A stretch of 64,000 nt of DNA from Piscinibacter sp. (GCA_019635485.1 JAHBZL010000005.1:78202-142201), one strand, 5' to 3'. Shown: positions 25,051 to 34,650, counted from the stretch's first letter. Made by a program: numbers and translations. Notes: generated by a model not told the origin, from the sequence alone.

Positions 25051-25587
25051 ATGTCACGCATGACGCCGCCTTCGCACGCGCCCGGCGTCCGCCAGGCGCG
25101 CCCCCCGAGCTTCTCCGCGACCGAGTTCCGCGCGGCGCTGGGCATGTTCGCGACCGGGGTCACCGTGGTCACGGCGCGGGGCGCCGACGGGGCCCCCGTC
25201 GGGCTGACGGCCAACTCGTTCAACTCGGTCTCGCTGGACCCGCCGCTGGTGCTGTGGAGCCTGTCTCGGCTGGCCGGCACGATGCCGGCGTTCCGCGCCG
25301 GCTCGCACTACGCGATCAACATCCTCGGCGCCGGCCAGCGCGCGCTGGCCGAACGCTTCGCCGGCCGCGCCGACCAGCGCTTCGACGGCGTCGCCTGGCA
25401 CGAGGGCGGCGCCGGTGCGCCGGTGCTGGACGGCGCGGTCGCGGTGTTCGAATGCTTCAACCGCAGCCGCTACGAGGAAGGCGACCACGTCATCTTCGTC
25501 GGCGAGGTGGAGCGCTGCAGTCACGTGGCCGGCGCCGCGCCGCTGCTGTTCCACGGCGGGCGCTACTACACCGAGCTGCCGCTGTAG
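25051..25587 (+). CDS. Flavin reductase-like, FMN-binding split-barrel protein
   Basis: A 178-residue protein of the flavin reductase family (HpaC/ActVB-like). The segment FRAALGMFATGVTVVTARGA and GLTANSFNSVSLDPPLVLWS are the canonical FMN/NADH-binding regions; the ending HGGRYY is typical. It would supply reduced flavin to a partner monooxygenase, but none is adjacent. Start at the first ATG of MSRMTPP is uncertain by three codons. It faces the ECF sigma operon and precedes thioredoxin 2 by 71 bases, which hints at a redox theme. Confidence 0.87.
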   Translation: MSRMTPPSHAPGVRQARPPSFSATEFRAALGMFATGVTVVTARGADGAPVGLTANSFNSVSLDPPLVLWSLSRLAGTMPAFRAGSHYAINILGAGQRALAERFAGRADQRFDGVAWHEGGAGAPVLDGAVAVFECFNRSRYEEGDHVIFVGEVERCSHVAGAAPLLFHGGRYYTELPL

Positions 25588-25658
25588 CGGCGCGGCCTTG
25601 AAACCCGGCGCCGCGGCGCCACGTGCGTCGAATACGCATACCCCCAGAGGTTCACCAC

Positions 25659-26093
25659 ATGCACGTCGCCTGTGCCCATTGCCAAGCCACCAACCGGGTG
25701 CCCGACGAGCGGCTCACCGAGGACCCGGTCTGCGGCCGCTGCGGGCAGGCGTTGCTGCCCGGCCAGCCGGTCGAGCTGACCGATGCCAGCTTCGAGGCCG
25801 TGACGGCACGCACCGAGCTGCCGGTGGTGGTCGACTTCTGGGCCGCCTGGTGCGGCCCGTGCCGGATGATGGCGCCGCAGTTCGCGCAGGCGGCGCAGCA
25901 GCTCAAGGGCCGCGTGCTGTTCGCCAAGGTCGACAGCGACGCGAACCCGCAGGTCTCGGCGCGCTTCGCGATCCGCAGCATCCCGACCATGGTGCTGCTG
26001 CAGGGCGGGCGCGAGGTGCAGCGCATCTCCGGCGCGCTGCAGGCGCCGCAGATCACCGGCTGGATCGCTCAGGCGGGGTCGGCCGGCCGCTGA
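25659..26093 (+). CDS. trxC: Thioredoxin 2
   Basis: A 144-residue thioredoxin with an N-terminal zinc ribbon: Cys5/Cys8 (CAHC) and Cys25/Cys28 (CGRC). The active site is WCGPC with Cys65 and Cys68, and the cis-Pro region is SIPTMVLLQGG. This two-part layout defines TrxC, the oxidative-stress-linked cytoplasmic thioredoxin. Its 3' end overlaps the convergent acetoacetyl-CoA synthetase gene by 25 bases. Confidence 0.95.
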   Translation: MHVACAHCQATNRVPDERLTEDPVCGRCGQALLPGQPVELTDASFEAVTARTELPVVVDFWAAWCGPCRMMAPQFAQAAQQLKGRVLFAKVDSDANPQVSARFAIRSIPTMVLLQGGREVQRISGALQAPQITGWIAQAGSAGR

Positions 26094-28126
26094 GCCCGGC
26101 GCGTGGCGAAGTCGCTGAACCACGCGACGCAGCCGGCGTTGGCCATCGCGTCGAGCTTGAACACCAGCTCCGCGGGCGTGCCCAGCAGCAGCTTCTTGAC
26201 CGGCAGCTCCATCTTCTTGCCGGACAGCGTGCGCGGGATCGCGTCGACCTGGAAGATCTCGTCCGGCACGTGGCGCGCCGAGAGCGCGGCGCGGATCGCC
26301 GCCTTCAGGCGCGCCGTCAGGTCCGCGTCGAGCGCGAGGCCTTCGCGCAGCACGACGAACAGCGGCATCCAGCTCGGGCGGCCGAGGTACTCCAGGTCCA
26401 CCACCAGGCTGTCCACCACCTCGGGCAGCGCCTCGACCGCGCGATACAGCTCGGCGGTGCCCATGCGCACGCCGTGCCGGTTGATCGTGGCATCGCTGCG
26501 GCCGTAGATGATCGCGCCGCCGCGCGGCGTGATGCGGATCCAGTCGCCGTGCCGCCAGACCGCCGGCGTCCCCTGCCCCCCGGGGTACATGTCGAAGTAC
26601 GACTCGCGGTAGCGCGCGTCGCCCGGGTCGTTCCAGAAGCGCAGCGGCATCGACGGCATCGGCTTCGTGCAGACCAGCTCGCCGACCTCGTCGACCAGCG
26701 GCCGGCCGTCCTCGCTCCAGGCCTCGACGGCGGCGCCGAGGCAGCGGCACTGCATCTCGCCCTCGACCACCGGCAGCGTGCGCAGCCCGCCGACGAAGGC
26801 GCCGGCGAAGTCCGTCCCGCCCGAGATCGGCGCGAGCCAGATCGGTTGGCCATCGGAGCGCGGCAGCTGCTCCCAGATCCAGCGATAGCACTCGGGCGCG
26901 AGCGGCGAGCCGGTCGAGCCGACGGCGCGCAGCCGCGACAGGTCGCCCGCCTGCCTCGGCGTTGCGCCGGCTTTCAGGCTGCTGGCGTAGAACGCCGCGC
27001 CGGCGCCGAAGAAGGTCGCGCCCGCATCGGCCGCGAAGCGCCACAGCGTGTGCCAGTCGGCCTGGCCCGCGCTGGCGGCCGGGCCTGCCGGGTTGCCGTC
27101 GTACAGGCAGATCGTCGTGCCGCCGAGCAGGCCGTTCACCTGGCAGTTCCACATGATCCAGCCGGTCGTGCTGAACCAGTGGAAGCGTTCGCCGGTCTCC
27201 GCGCTCGGGCCGAGGTCGTTGTGCAGCACGGCCATCTTCAGGCCCTCGAGCACGATGCCGCCGTGCCCGTGCACGATCGGCTTGGGCAGGCCCGTGGTGC
27301 CGCTCGAGTAGACGACCCACAGCGGGTGGTCGAAGGGCACGGAGGCCGGCTCGAAGGCGGCATCGCCCTGCGTCAGCGCGTCGAAGTCGTGCGTCGAGCG
27401 GCCGGGCCCGGCGAGCAGCGCCGGATCGGAGGACGGGTCGAGGTAGCGCAGCAGCACGGCGTGCCGCACGCTCGGCAGGCCGGCCGCGATCTCCTGCAGC
27501 ACGGCGCGCCGGTCGTGCGCGCTGCCGCCCCAGACGCTGCCGTCGCAGCCGATCAGCACGCGGGGTTCGATCTGCCGGAAGCGGTCGAGCACCGCGAGCG
27601 GCCCCATGTCCGGCGAGCAGACCGACCAGACCGCACCGACGCTGGCCGCAGCGAGGAAGGCGACGACCGCATGCGGCGTGTTGGGCAGGAAGGCGCAGAC
27701 GCGGTCGCCGGGCCCGACGCCGAGCCGGCGCAGCGCGGCCGCGAAGCTCGCGACCTGGCGGCGCAGCTCGGGCCACTCGATCACCTGCAGCGCGGCGCCC
27801 ATGCGCTCGTGGCGGAACACGATCGCCGGCTGCCCGGCCGCCTGCGCCGCCTCGGCATGCCGGAACACCTGCTGCGCGTAGTTCAGCCGCGCCCCGGGGA
27901 ACCAGCGCGCGCCGGGCATCGTCTCGGCCTCCAGCACTGTCGAGTGCGGCGTGGGCGAGCGCAGGTCGAAGTAGTCCCACACCGAGCCCCAGAACGCGCG
28001 CAGATCGCTGACCGACCAGCGCCACAGCGCGTCGTAGCCGGCGGGCGTGGTGGGGTCGAAGCGCAGGCCGCGCTCGCGCTCGAGCCAGCCGGTGTAGCGC
28101 AGGATCTGCGGCTGCCGCAGGGTCAT
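26069..28126 (-). CDS. Acetoacetyl-CoA synthetase
   Basis: A 685-residue adenylate-forming enzyme of the length and sequence type of AacS. The AMP-binding loop is YSSGTTGLPKPIVHGHGG, the middle has SGGTDFAGAFVGG, and the C-terminal domain ends with PRTLSGKKMELPVKKLL. The N-terminal ACS-type domain (FWGSVWDYFDL) is present. It activates acetoacetate to acetoacetyl-CoA with ATP, used in polyhydroxybutyrate and ketone metabolism. Its ATG overlaps the stop of the last peptide-binding protein gene by 4 bases, which is an unexpected partner. Its 3' end overlaps trxC. Confidence 0.92.
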   Translation of the reverse strand: MTLRQPQILRYTGWLERERGLRFDPTTPAGYDALWRWSVSDLRAFWGSVWDYFDLRSPTPHSTVLEAETMPGARWFPGARLNYAQQVFRHAEAAQAAGQPAIVFRHERMGAALQVIEWPELRRQVASFAAALRRLGVGPGDRVCAFLPNTPHAVVAFLAAASVGAVWSVCSPDMGPLAVLDRFRQIEPRVLIGCDGSVWGGSAHDRRAVLQEIAAGLPSVRHAVLLRYLDPSSDPALLAGPGRSTHDFDALTQGDAAFEPASVPFDHPLWVVYSSGTTGLPKPIVHGHGGIVLEGLKMAVLHNDLGPSAETGERFHWFSTTGWIMWNCQVNGLLGGTTICLYDGNPAGPAASAGQADWHTLWRFAADAGATFFGAGAAFYASSLKAGATPRQAGDLSRLRAVGSTGSPLAPECYRWIWEQLPRSDGQPIWLAPISGGTDFAGAFVGGLRTLPVVEGEMQCRCLGAAVEAWSEDGRPLVDEVGELVCTKPMPSMPLRFWNDPGDARYRESYFDMYPGGQGTPAVWRHGDWIRITPRGGAIIYGRSDATINRHGVRMGTAELYRAVEALPEVVDSLVVDLEYLGRPSWMPLFVVLREGLALDADLTARLKAAIRAALSARHVPDEIFQVDAIPRTLSGKKMELPVKKLLLGTPAELVFKLDAMANAGCVAWFSDFATRRAQRPADPA

Positions 28127-29922
28127 GCCGCGCCCTCCCCGTCGATGCCGATGTAGCACCACTGCTCGCCCATGAACGGATGGCGCCAGTAGCCGCGCAC
28201 CCAGGGCTGCAGCACCTCGTTGAGCACCGTGTGGACGTGTGCCTTGTAGGGCATGTAGGCCAGCAGCATGTTCTTCGCCTCGCGCATCAGCGCCGCGCGC
28301 GCCGGCCCGTCGGGCAGCACCTTCTGGCGCTCGAACAGCCGATCGTAGGCCGGCAGCGCGAAGTGCGCGTCGTTGGACTCGTTGTCGTTCGGACCGTAGC
28401 CGATGCCGAGGAAGAAGCCGCTGTCGGGTGTCGCGGCGACCCAGCTGAAGCCCCACATCATCAGGTTCGCGGTGCGGCTGCGCTTGAGCAGTTCGCCCCA
28501 GGTCCCGATCTCGAACTCGATGCGCAGGCCGACCCGCGCGAGGTGCTTGCGCCACAGCTCGTTCAGGCGGCGGAAGGTCTGGCTGCCGGTGCTGGACAGG
28601 CGCAGCGTCAGCGGCGTGCCGTCGGGGCGCTCGCGCCAGCCGTCGCCGTCGCGGTCGACGAAGCCGTACAGGTCCAGCAGCGCCATCGCGCGCGCCGGGT
28701 CGTGCCCGCTCATCTCGCTGCGGTACGCGTCGTCGTAGCCGGAGGTGTACGGCGCGATCACCGACTGCGCGAGGAGGCCCTGGCCGTGCCGTACCAGGCG
28801 CAGCTCCTCGCCGCTGTCGTAGGCGAGCGCGACGGCGCGCCGCAGCGCGACCTGCTCGGGCGCGTAGCCGCCGACCACCGGATTGCGCATGTTGAAGTAG
28901 GTCATCACCATGTCCGGCTGCGGCGTGCGCTGCAGCTGCATGCCGCGGCGCGCCAGGTGCGGCGCGAGCTGGCCGCCGGGTGCCGCCAGTGCGGCGTACT
29001 CGACCGGCACCTCGACGAAGTCGTGCGCCCCTTCGAGGAAGGCCAGCCAGCGCGGCTGCGCCTCCTCGATCACGTCCAGCTCGATGCGGTCGACCAGCGG
29101 CAGGCGCCGGCCGGCCAGCTCGGCGGCAGCGCGGCGGCCGCGCGGGTCGTCCGGTAGCGCGGTGGCGTCGATCGTGCGGCCGCGGTGGCGCGGGTTGCGC
29201 TCCAGCTCGATGCGCGACGCGCGCCGCCACGCCGCGAGCCGGAACGGTCCGGTGCCCACCGGATGCGCCGCGATGTCGGCACCGTAGCGCTCGACCACCT
29301 CGCGCGCCATCGCCCCGAGCAGGCCTTGCCGTGCGAACTGCAGGTGAAAGCGCGGGTCGGACGCGGCCAGCCGCACGCGGAAGGTGTAGCGGTCGAGCGC
29401 GCGGATGCCCTCGACCTCGCGGTCGTAGTCGAACGGCTGCTTCGCGGCGATGGCCTGCCTGCGCAGCTCGCTCAGGCCGAGCAGGCCGGCGTTCTCGAAG
29501 ACGTACAGGTTCTCGCTGTTGTTGCGCGGGTCGTAGTAGCGCTTGACGGTGTAGACGTAGTCCTGCGCGACCAGCTCGCGCGGCCGGCCGCCGAAGGCCG
29601 GGTCGTCGTCGAAGAAGATGCCGGGCTGCAGCCGGAAGGTGAAGCTCGTCGCGTCGGCCGAGATCTCGGGCAGTGCGGCGGCCGTCTGCGGCACCAGCCG
29701 CACCGGCCGGGCCAGGTAGTCGTAGGTCAGCGGCGCCTCGAAGATGCACGCAGCGATGCGGGTGGACGTGTAGTCGCCGATGGCCAGCGGGTCGAAACCC
29801 GTCTCGGGCGTGCGCAGCGCGATGCGCAGCGTGCCGGGCCGGGGCCGCGGCGAAGCGGCGAACGCCCCGGGCCAGGCGCCGGCCAGCCCGGCGGTGCCGG
29901 CCAGCAGCGCCCGCCGGCGCAT
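28123..29922 (-). CDS. Peptide ABC transporter substrate-binding protein (third of three paralogues)
   Basis: A 599-residue periplasmic receptor of SBP family 5 (Dpp/Opp/Yej type). The N terminus MRRRALLAGTAGLAGAW is a signal with a twin-arginine-like start. The mature part shares block after block with the two upstream paralogues: TGFDPLAIGDYTSTRI, VGTGPFRLAAWRR and an EF-hand-like loop DRDGDGWRERPDG. The ATG overlaps the upstream stop by one base (TGATG), and its own stop overlaps the AacS start. It diverges more from the other two than they do from each other by eye. Ligand unknown. Confidence 0.9.
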   Translation of the reverse strand: MRRRALLAGTAGLAGAWPGAFAASPRPRPGTLRIALRTPETGFDPLAIGDYTSTRIAACIFEAPLTYDYLARPVRLVPQTAAALPEISADATSFTFRLQPGIFFDDDPAFGGRPRELVAQDYVYTVKRYYDPRNNSENLYVFENAGLLGLSELRRQAIAAKQPFDYDREVEGIRALDRYTFRVRLAASDPRFHLQFARQGLLGAMAREVVERYGADIAAHPVGTGPFRLAAWRRASRIELERNPRHRGRTIDATALPDDPRGRRAAAELAGRRLPLVDRIELDVIEEAQPRWLAFLEGAHDFVEVPVEYAALAAPGGQLAPHLARRGMQLQRTPQPDMVMTYFNMRNPVVGGYAPEQVALRRAVALAYDSGEELRLVRHGQGLLAQSVIAPYTSGYDDAYRSEMSGHDPARAMALLDLYGFVDRDGDGWRERPDGTPLTLRLSSTGSQTFRRLNELWRKHLARVGLRIEFEIGTWGELLKRSRTANLMMWGFSWVAATPDSGFFLGIGYGPNDNESNDAHFALPAYDRLFERQKVLPDGPARAALMREAKNMLLAYMPYKAHVHTVLNEVLQPWVRGYWRHPFMGEQWCYIGIDGEGAA

Positions 29923-31748
29923 CAGTGGGCTCCGCCCTGGCGGGTGCCGTCGATGTCGACGTAGTGCCAGTAGCGCTGGCCGAACAGCGGCCGGCGGTAA
30001 CCGGTCAGCCAAGGCTGCGTGAGGTCGGTGACGACGCGGTGCACGGCGTAGCGATGCGGCGCATAGGCCGCGACGATGCGCTGCGCCTCGCGCAGCAGCG
30101 CCAGGCGCTCGGGACCGTCCGGCAGCGACTGCATGCGCTGGTAGAGCTCGTCGAAGCGCGCGTTGCGGAAGCGCGCCAGGTTCTGCCCGCCCGCCGCCGG
30201 ACCGTACAGCGTTTGCAGCGCGTTCTGCATGTCCGGGTCGGAGGCCGAGTAGCCCAGCGCCCAGATCATCAGCTGGCCGGCCCGTGCCTTCTTCAGCTGC
30301 TCGGGCCAGATGCCCTTGTCGATCTTCAGGCGCAGGCCGAGCGCCTCCATGTTCTTCTGCCACAGCTCGTCGAACTGGCGCGAGATCGCATCCGGCTGCG
30401 AGGCGAGTTCCAGCACCAGCGGCGAGCCGTCCGGGCGGTCGCGCCAGCCGTCGCCGTCGCGGTCGACGTAGCCGAACATGTCCAGCAGTGCCTTGGCGCG
30501 TGCCGGGTCGTAGTCGCTCGCCTCGGACTTGTAGTCCGGGTCGTAGCCGAACGAGGCCGGCGACACCACCGACTGCGCCGGGATCGCCTGGCCGCGCCGG
30601 ACCTGGCTGATCTCGCGGCCGACGTCGGTGCCCAGCGCGATCGCGCGGCGCAGCGCCACCTTCTCGGGCGTGTAGCCGCCGATCAGCGGGTCCTCCATGT
30701 TGAAGTAGTACAGCGTGCGGTCGGGGTTGACGATGCGCTGCAGCGCGATGCCGCGCCGGGCCAGGTTGGGGGCCAGCCGCCCGTTCGGCGCGGCCATCTG
30801 GGCGAATTCCAGCGGCACCGCGATCACGTCGAAGCGCTCGGACAGGAACGACAGCCAGCGCGGCTGGCTCTCGTCGACGATGCTGATCTCGACCCGGTCG
30901 ATCATCGGCAGGCGCCGGTCGCGGAAGCGCTTCAGCAGGGCCTGGCCTTCGGCGTCGTCGGGGTTGGGCTGCACGAGGTCGCCGTAGCGCTGCTCGCGGT
31001 AGCCCGGGTTGCGCTCCAGCACGATGAGCGAGTTGCGCCGCCACTGCACCAGCCGGAACGGCCCGGTGCCCACCGGGTGCTCCGGCGTGGCGTCGCCGTA
31101 GCGCTCGACCACCTCGCGCGCAACCGCGCCGATCAGGTCGTTCTGCGCCAGCGTGTAGACCAGGCGCGGGCGCGGCTTGGCGAGCTTGATGCGGATCGTG
31201 TAGCGGTCCAGCGCGCGCAGGCCCTCGACCTCGCGGTCGTAGTCGAACTTCGACTTGTTGCGCACCGCCTCGTCGTGCAGCTCGCTCAGCCCGAGCATGC
31301 CCTCCTCGGCGAAGCCGGCGTAGTTCGGGCTGTTCAGCGCCGGGTCGAAATGGCGCTTGATGGTGTAGACGAAGTCCTGCGCGACCAGCTCGCGCCGCTG
31401 CCCCTTGAACGCCGGATCGTCCGCGAAGTAGATGCCGGGGCGCAGGCGGATCGTCCAGGTCTTGAAGTCGTCCGACACCTCCGGCAGCGCCGCGGCGGCG
31501 TTGGGCCGCACCAGGAAGGGCCGCGCGAGGTAGTCGTACTGGTACAGCGCGTCGAAGATGTGCGTCGTGACACCGCGCGAGTACAGGTCGCTGATGCGTG
31601 CCGGGTCGAAGCCGGTCTCCTGCGACGGAAACGCATAGCGCAGCACCTTCGGCGCGTCCGCCGCGGCCGCGCCGGCCAGGGCCAGCAGCAGCGCGGCCAA
31701 CGCCGCGCGCAGGCCACGCCATGGGCCGGTGGCGCCGACGGGGTTCAC
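29922..31748 (-). CDS. Peptide ABC transporter substrate-binding protein (second of three paralogues)
   Basis: A 608-residue SBP family 5 receptor. It starts at a GTG whose GTGA overlaps the upstream stop, with GGAG seven bases before; no in-frame ATG lies nearby. The signal peptide is the Ala/Leu stretch LRAALAALLLALAGAAAA. The mature part opens KVLRYAFPSQETGFDPARIS. VGTGPFRLVQWRRNS and the calcium-loop-like DRDGDGWRDRPDG are shared with its neighbours. Coupled translation with both neighbours suggests that the three receptors are made together. Confidence 0.9.
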   Translation of the reverse strand: MNPVGATGPWRGLRAALAALLLALAGAAAADAPKVLRYAFPSQETGFDPARISDLYSRGVTTHIFDALYQYDYLARPFLVRPNAAAALPEVSDDFKTWTIRLRPGIYFADDPAFKGQRRELVAQDFVYTIKRHFDPALNSPNYAGFAEEGMLGLSELHDEAVRNKSKFDYDREVEGLRALDRYTIRIKLAKPRPRLVYTLAQNDLIGAVAREVVERYGDATPEHPVGTGPFRLVQWRRNSLIVLERNPGYREQRYGDLVQPNPDDAEGQALLKRFRDRRLPMIDRVEISIVDESQPRWLSFLSERFDVIAVPLEFAQMAAPNGRLAPNLARRGIALQRIVNPDRTLYYFNMEDPLIGGYTPEKVALRRAIALGTDVGREISQVRRGQAIPAQSVVSPASFGYDPDYKSEASDYDPARAKALLDMFGYVDRDGDGWRDRPDGSPLVLELASQPDAISRQFDELWQKNMEALGLRLKIDKGIWPEQLKKARAGQLMIWALGYSASDPDMQNALQTLYGPAAGGQNLARFRNARFDELYQRMQSLPDGPERLALLREAQRIVAAYAPHRYAVHRVVTDLTQPWLTGYRRPLFGQRYWHYVDIDGTRQGGAH

Positions 31749-33568
31749 TGCGCCGCTCCGCGCTGCAGCGCCGGGTCGACGTCGACGTACTTGTAGAACT
31801 CGCGCACGAACGGGTTGCGGCGGAAGCCGATCACCCAGGGCTGCATCAGGTCGGTCGCGATGCGGTGCGCGGAGAGCTTGTACGGCACGTAGGCGACCAT
31901 CAGCTTGCTGGCCTCCTCCATCACCTGCTGGCGCTCGGGGCCGTCGGGCATCTTGTTCTGCTTGATGTACAGCTCGTTGAAGGCCGGCAGGTCGAAGCGC
32001 GCGTGGTTCGCGCCGCCCTTGTTCGGGCCGTAGGCCAGCGCGAGGAAGGTGTCGCCGTCCGGGCTGGCCGCCGACCAGCCGACGCCCCACATCATCAGCT
32101 TGCCCGAGCGCGAGGCCTTCAGGTTCTCCGGCCACTTGGCGATCTTGAAGACGATGCGCAGGCCCACCGCCTTCATGTTCTTCTGCCACAGCTCGGTGAG
32201 CTGGCGGCTGAGCTGGTCCGGCTGCGACGCGTACTCGAGCGTCAGCGGGCTGCCGTCGGGCTGCTCGCGCCAGCCGTCGCCGTCGCGATCGACGTAGCCG
32301 TACATGTCCAGCAGCGCGCGGGCGCGGGCCGGGTCGTGGTCGCTCATCGAGGTCTTGAGCGCCGGGTTGTAGCCGAACGCGAGCGGCGCGATCGCGGTCT
32401 GCGCCGGGATCGCCTGGCCCTTGCGCAGCAGCCGGATCTCCTCGCCGCTGTCGTAGGCCAGCGCGATGGCACGGCGCAGCGCCACCTTCGGCGGCGTGTA
32501 GCCGCCGATCACCGGGTTGTCCTGGTTGAACAGCGCCGCCAGCGTGATGTCCACCAGCGGCGACTGGTCCATCGTGATGCCGCGCTTGGCGAGGTTGGGC
32601 GCCAGCTTGTTGTTCGGGATCGCCTGCGGCGCGAACTCGTTGGGCAGCCGTTCCATCATGTCGAACTGGCCGTTCAGGAACGACAGCCAGCGCGGCTGCA
32701 CCTCCTCGACGATCGAGATCTCGACGCGGTCCAGCAGCGGCAGGCGGCGACCCGCCAGGCGCCGCGCGATCTCCTGCGAGCGCGGGTCGTCGGCCGGCGC
32801 CTGCTCGGCGTAGCGCAGGTCGCGGAACCCGGGGTTGCGCTCGAGCACGATCTTCGAGCTGCGCCGCCACTCGGCGAGCCGGAACGGCCCGGTGCCCACC
32901 GGGTGCTCCATGATCTTGTCGCCGTAGAACTCGACCACCTCGCGCGCCATCGCACCGAACACCGAGCTGTCGGTCATCAGGCCCTGGTGGAAGCGCGGCG
33001 CGGGCTCGGCCATGCGCACGCGGAAGGTGTAGCGGTCCAGCACCTTGGCGCCCTCGACCTCGGTGTCGTACGGGAACGGCTGCTTCGCGGCGATGGCCTG
33101 CTTGCGCAGCTCGGACAGGCCGAGCAGGCGCGCGTTCTCGAGCAGGTACAGGTTCGGGCTGTTGAAGCGCGGGTCGTAGTGGCGCTTGAGCGAGTAGACG
33201 TAGTCGGCCGCGACCAGCTCGCGTTTGCGCCCCTTGAAGGCCGGGTCGTCGGCGAAGTAGATGCCCGGGCGGATGCGGAAGGTGAAGCTGCGGAAGTCGT
33301 CCTCGATCTCCGGCAGCGCGACCGCCGTCAGCGGCTTCATGCGGAACGGGCGGGACAGGTAGTCGAACGCCAGCGGCGCCTCGAAGATGCCGGCGGTCAC
33401 CGTGCGCGAGTACAGGTCCGACAGCTGGATCGGATCGAACCCGGTCTCGGCGATCGGGAAGGCATAGCGCAGCACGCGCGGCCCGTCCGGCGGCGGATCG
33501 GCCGGCGCCTGCGCGACGGCGGCGCCGGCGGCGCCGGTGAGCAGCAATAGGACCAGCGCGCGGATCAT
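31745..33568 (-). CDS. Peptide ABC transporter substrate-binding protein (first of three paralogues)
   Basis: A 607-residue SBP family 5 receptor. The start MIRALVLLLLTGAAGAAVAQ is a clear Sec signal peptide with a GGAG site upstream; an earlier start would add an implausible charged leader. The mature part begins VLRYAFPIAETGFDPIQLSD. An EF-hand-like loop DRDGDGWREQPDG lies in the C-terminal lobe, as in the other two. The gene is divergent from the permease genes with 143 bases between them, so a shared two-way promoter region is likely. About 600 residues matches YejA-type receptors. Confidence 0.92.
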   Translation of the reverse strand: MIRALVLLLLTGAAGAAVAQAPADPPPDGPRVLRYAFPIAETGFDPIQLSDLYSRTVTAGIFEAPLAFDYLSRPFRMKPLTAVALPEIEDDFRSFTFRIRPGIYFADDPAFKGRKRELVAADYVYSLKRHYDPRFNSPNLYLLENARLLGLSELRKQAIAAKQPFPYDTEVEGAKVLDRYTFRVRMAEPAPRFHQGLMTDSSVFGAMAREVVEFYGDKIMEHPVGTGPFRLAEWRRSSKIVLERNPGFRDLRYAEQAPADDPRSQEIARRLAGRRLPLLDRVEISIVEEVQPRWLSFLNGQFDMMERLPNEFAPQAIPNNKLAPNLAKRGITMDQSPLVDITLAALFNQDNPVIGGYTPPKVALRRAIALAYDSGEEIRLLRKGQAIPAQTAIAPLAFGYNPALKTSMSDHDPARARALLDMYGYVDRDGDGWREQPDGSPLTLEYASQPDQLSRQLTELWQKNMKAVGLRIVFKIAKWPENLKASRSGKLMMWGVGWSAASPDGDTFLALAYGPNKGGANHARFDLPAFNELYIKQNKMPDGPERQQVMEEASKLMVAYVPYKLSAHRIATDLMQPWVIGFRRNPFVREFYKYVDVDPALQRGAAQ

Positions 33569-33711
33569 CGGGTCGGCTCCTGCAGGGACACGAAAGTCTA
33601 TTCGTTCATGGCATGCAGATTGCGTTCCCGGGCCGAGGGCAAACGCGGGGAAGGGGCTTCCCGGGCTGCCCCTAGACTTCGCGCCAACCGTTTCCCGGAG
33701 ATCCGCTTCGC

Positions 33712-34650
33712 ATGGCCGCATACCTGATACGGCGCCTGTGGCAGATGGTGCCGACGCTGTTCGGCGTCGTGCTGCTCGTCTTCTTCCTGTTCAAGGCGTT
33801 CGGCGGCGACCCGGCGGAAATCCTCGGCGGCCTGGCCGCCTCGCCCGAGCAGATCGCCGCGATCCGCCAGCAGCTCGGGCTGGACCAGCCCTGGTACGTG
33901 CAGCTGGGCATCTTCCTGAAGCAGATCGTCACCTTCGACTGGGGCCGCAGCTGGGCCACCAACGAGGCCATCTCCCACCTGTTCGGCACCCGCGTGCAGG
34001 CCACGCTGACGGTGATGCTGCCCATCCTGGTGCTGGACACCTTCCTGGCGGTGCCGATCGCGCTGCTGGTCGCCTACGTGCGCGGCTCGCTGACGGATCG
34101 CTCGATCATGATCGCCACGACGGTGGCGCTGTCGATCTCGTTCCTGGTCTACGTGATCGTCGGCCAGTACCTGTTCGCGTTCCAGCTCGGCTGGTTCCCG
34201 GTGCAGGGCTGGACCGACAGCCTGGCCACCAACCTGGCGGTGTATTCGCCGCTGCCGGTGCTGCTGGCGGTGATGGTCGGCATCGCGCCGCGCACGCGGC
34301 TGTACCGCACCTTCTTCCTCGACGAGATCGGCCAGGACTACGTGCGCACTGCACGCGCCAAGGGGCTGACCGAGCCGCGCATCCTGCTCACGCACGTGAT
34401 GCGCAACGCGATGATCCCGATCCTGACCAACGTCGCGGTGTCGCTGCCGGGCATCTTCGTCGGCTCGTTCCTGATCGAGGTGTTCTTTTCGATCCCGGGC
34501 CTCGGCCGCGAGGTGCTGCTGGCGGTCAACCGCAGCGACTACCCGGTCATCCAGGCGGTGACGATCTACCTGGCGGTGATCACGATGGTCGTGAACCTGG
34601 CGACCGACATCCTCTACAAGCTGGTCGATCCGCGGGTGGTCCTGAAATGA
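33712..34650 (+). CDS. Peptide ABC transporter permease, DppB/OppB type
   Basis: A 312-residue membrane protein with six spans. The N terminus MAAYLIRRLWQMVPTLFGVV and the coupling segment TARAKGLTEPRILLTHVMRN (EAA-like loop) are typical of DppB/YejB permeases. The C terminus TDILYKLVDPRV is also characteristic. It is the first gene of the transporter core and diverges from the triple receptors. Confidence 0.93.
   Translation: MAAYLIRRLWQMVPTLFGVVLLVFFLFKAFGGDPAEILGGLAASPEQIAAIRQQLGLDQPWYVQLGIFLKQIVTFDWGRSWATNEAISHLFGTRVQATLTVMLPILVLDTFLAVPIALLVAYVRGSLTDRSIMIATTVALSISFLVYVIVGQYLFAFQLGWFPVQGWTDSLATNLAVYSPLPVLLAVMVGIAPRTRLYRTFFLDEIGQDYVRTARAKGLTEPRILLTHVMRNAMIPILTNVAVSLPGIFVGSFLIEVFFSIPGLGREVLLAVNRSDYPVIQAVTIYLAVITMVVNLATDILYKLVDPRVVLK

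Noticed and set aside
24980-25057. Extension of the ECF sigma factor to a GTG start at 25057
   Set aside because: The extra 26 residues are Gly/Pro/Asn-rich, unlike sigma factor N termini, and would overlap the divergent gene start.
33569-33721. Extension of the first peptide receptor to an upstream ATG at 33721
   Set aside because: It would place 51 charged residues before a clear Sec signal peptide and overlap the divergent permease start.
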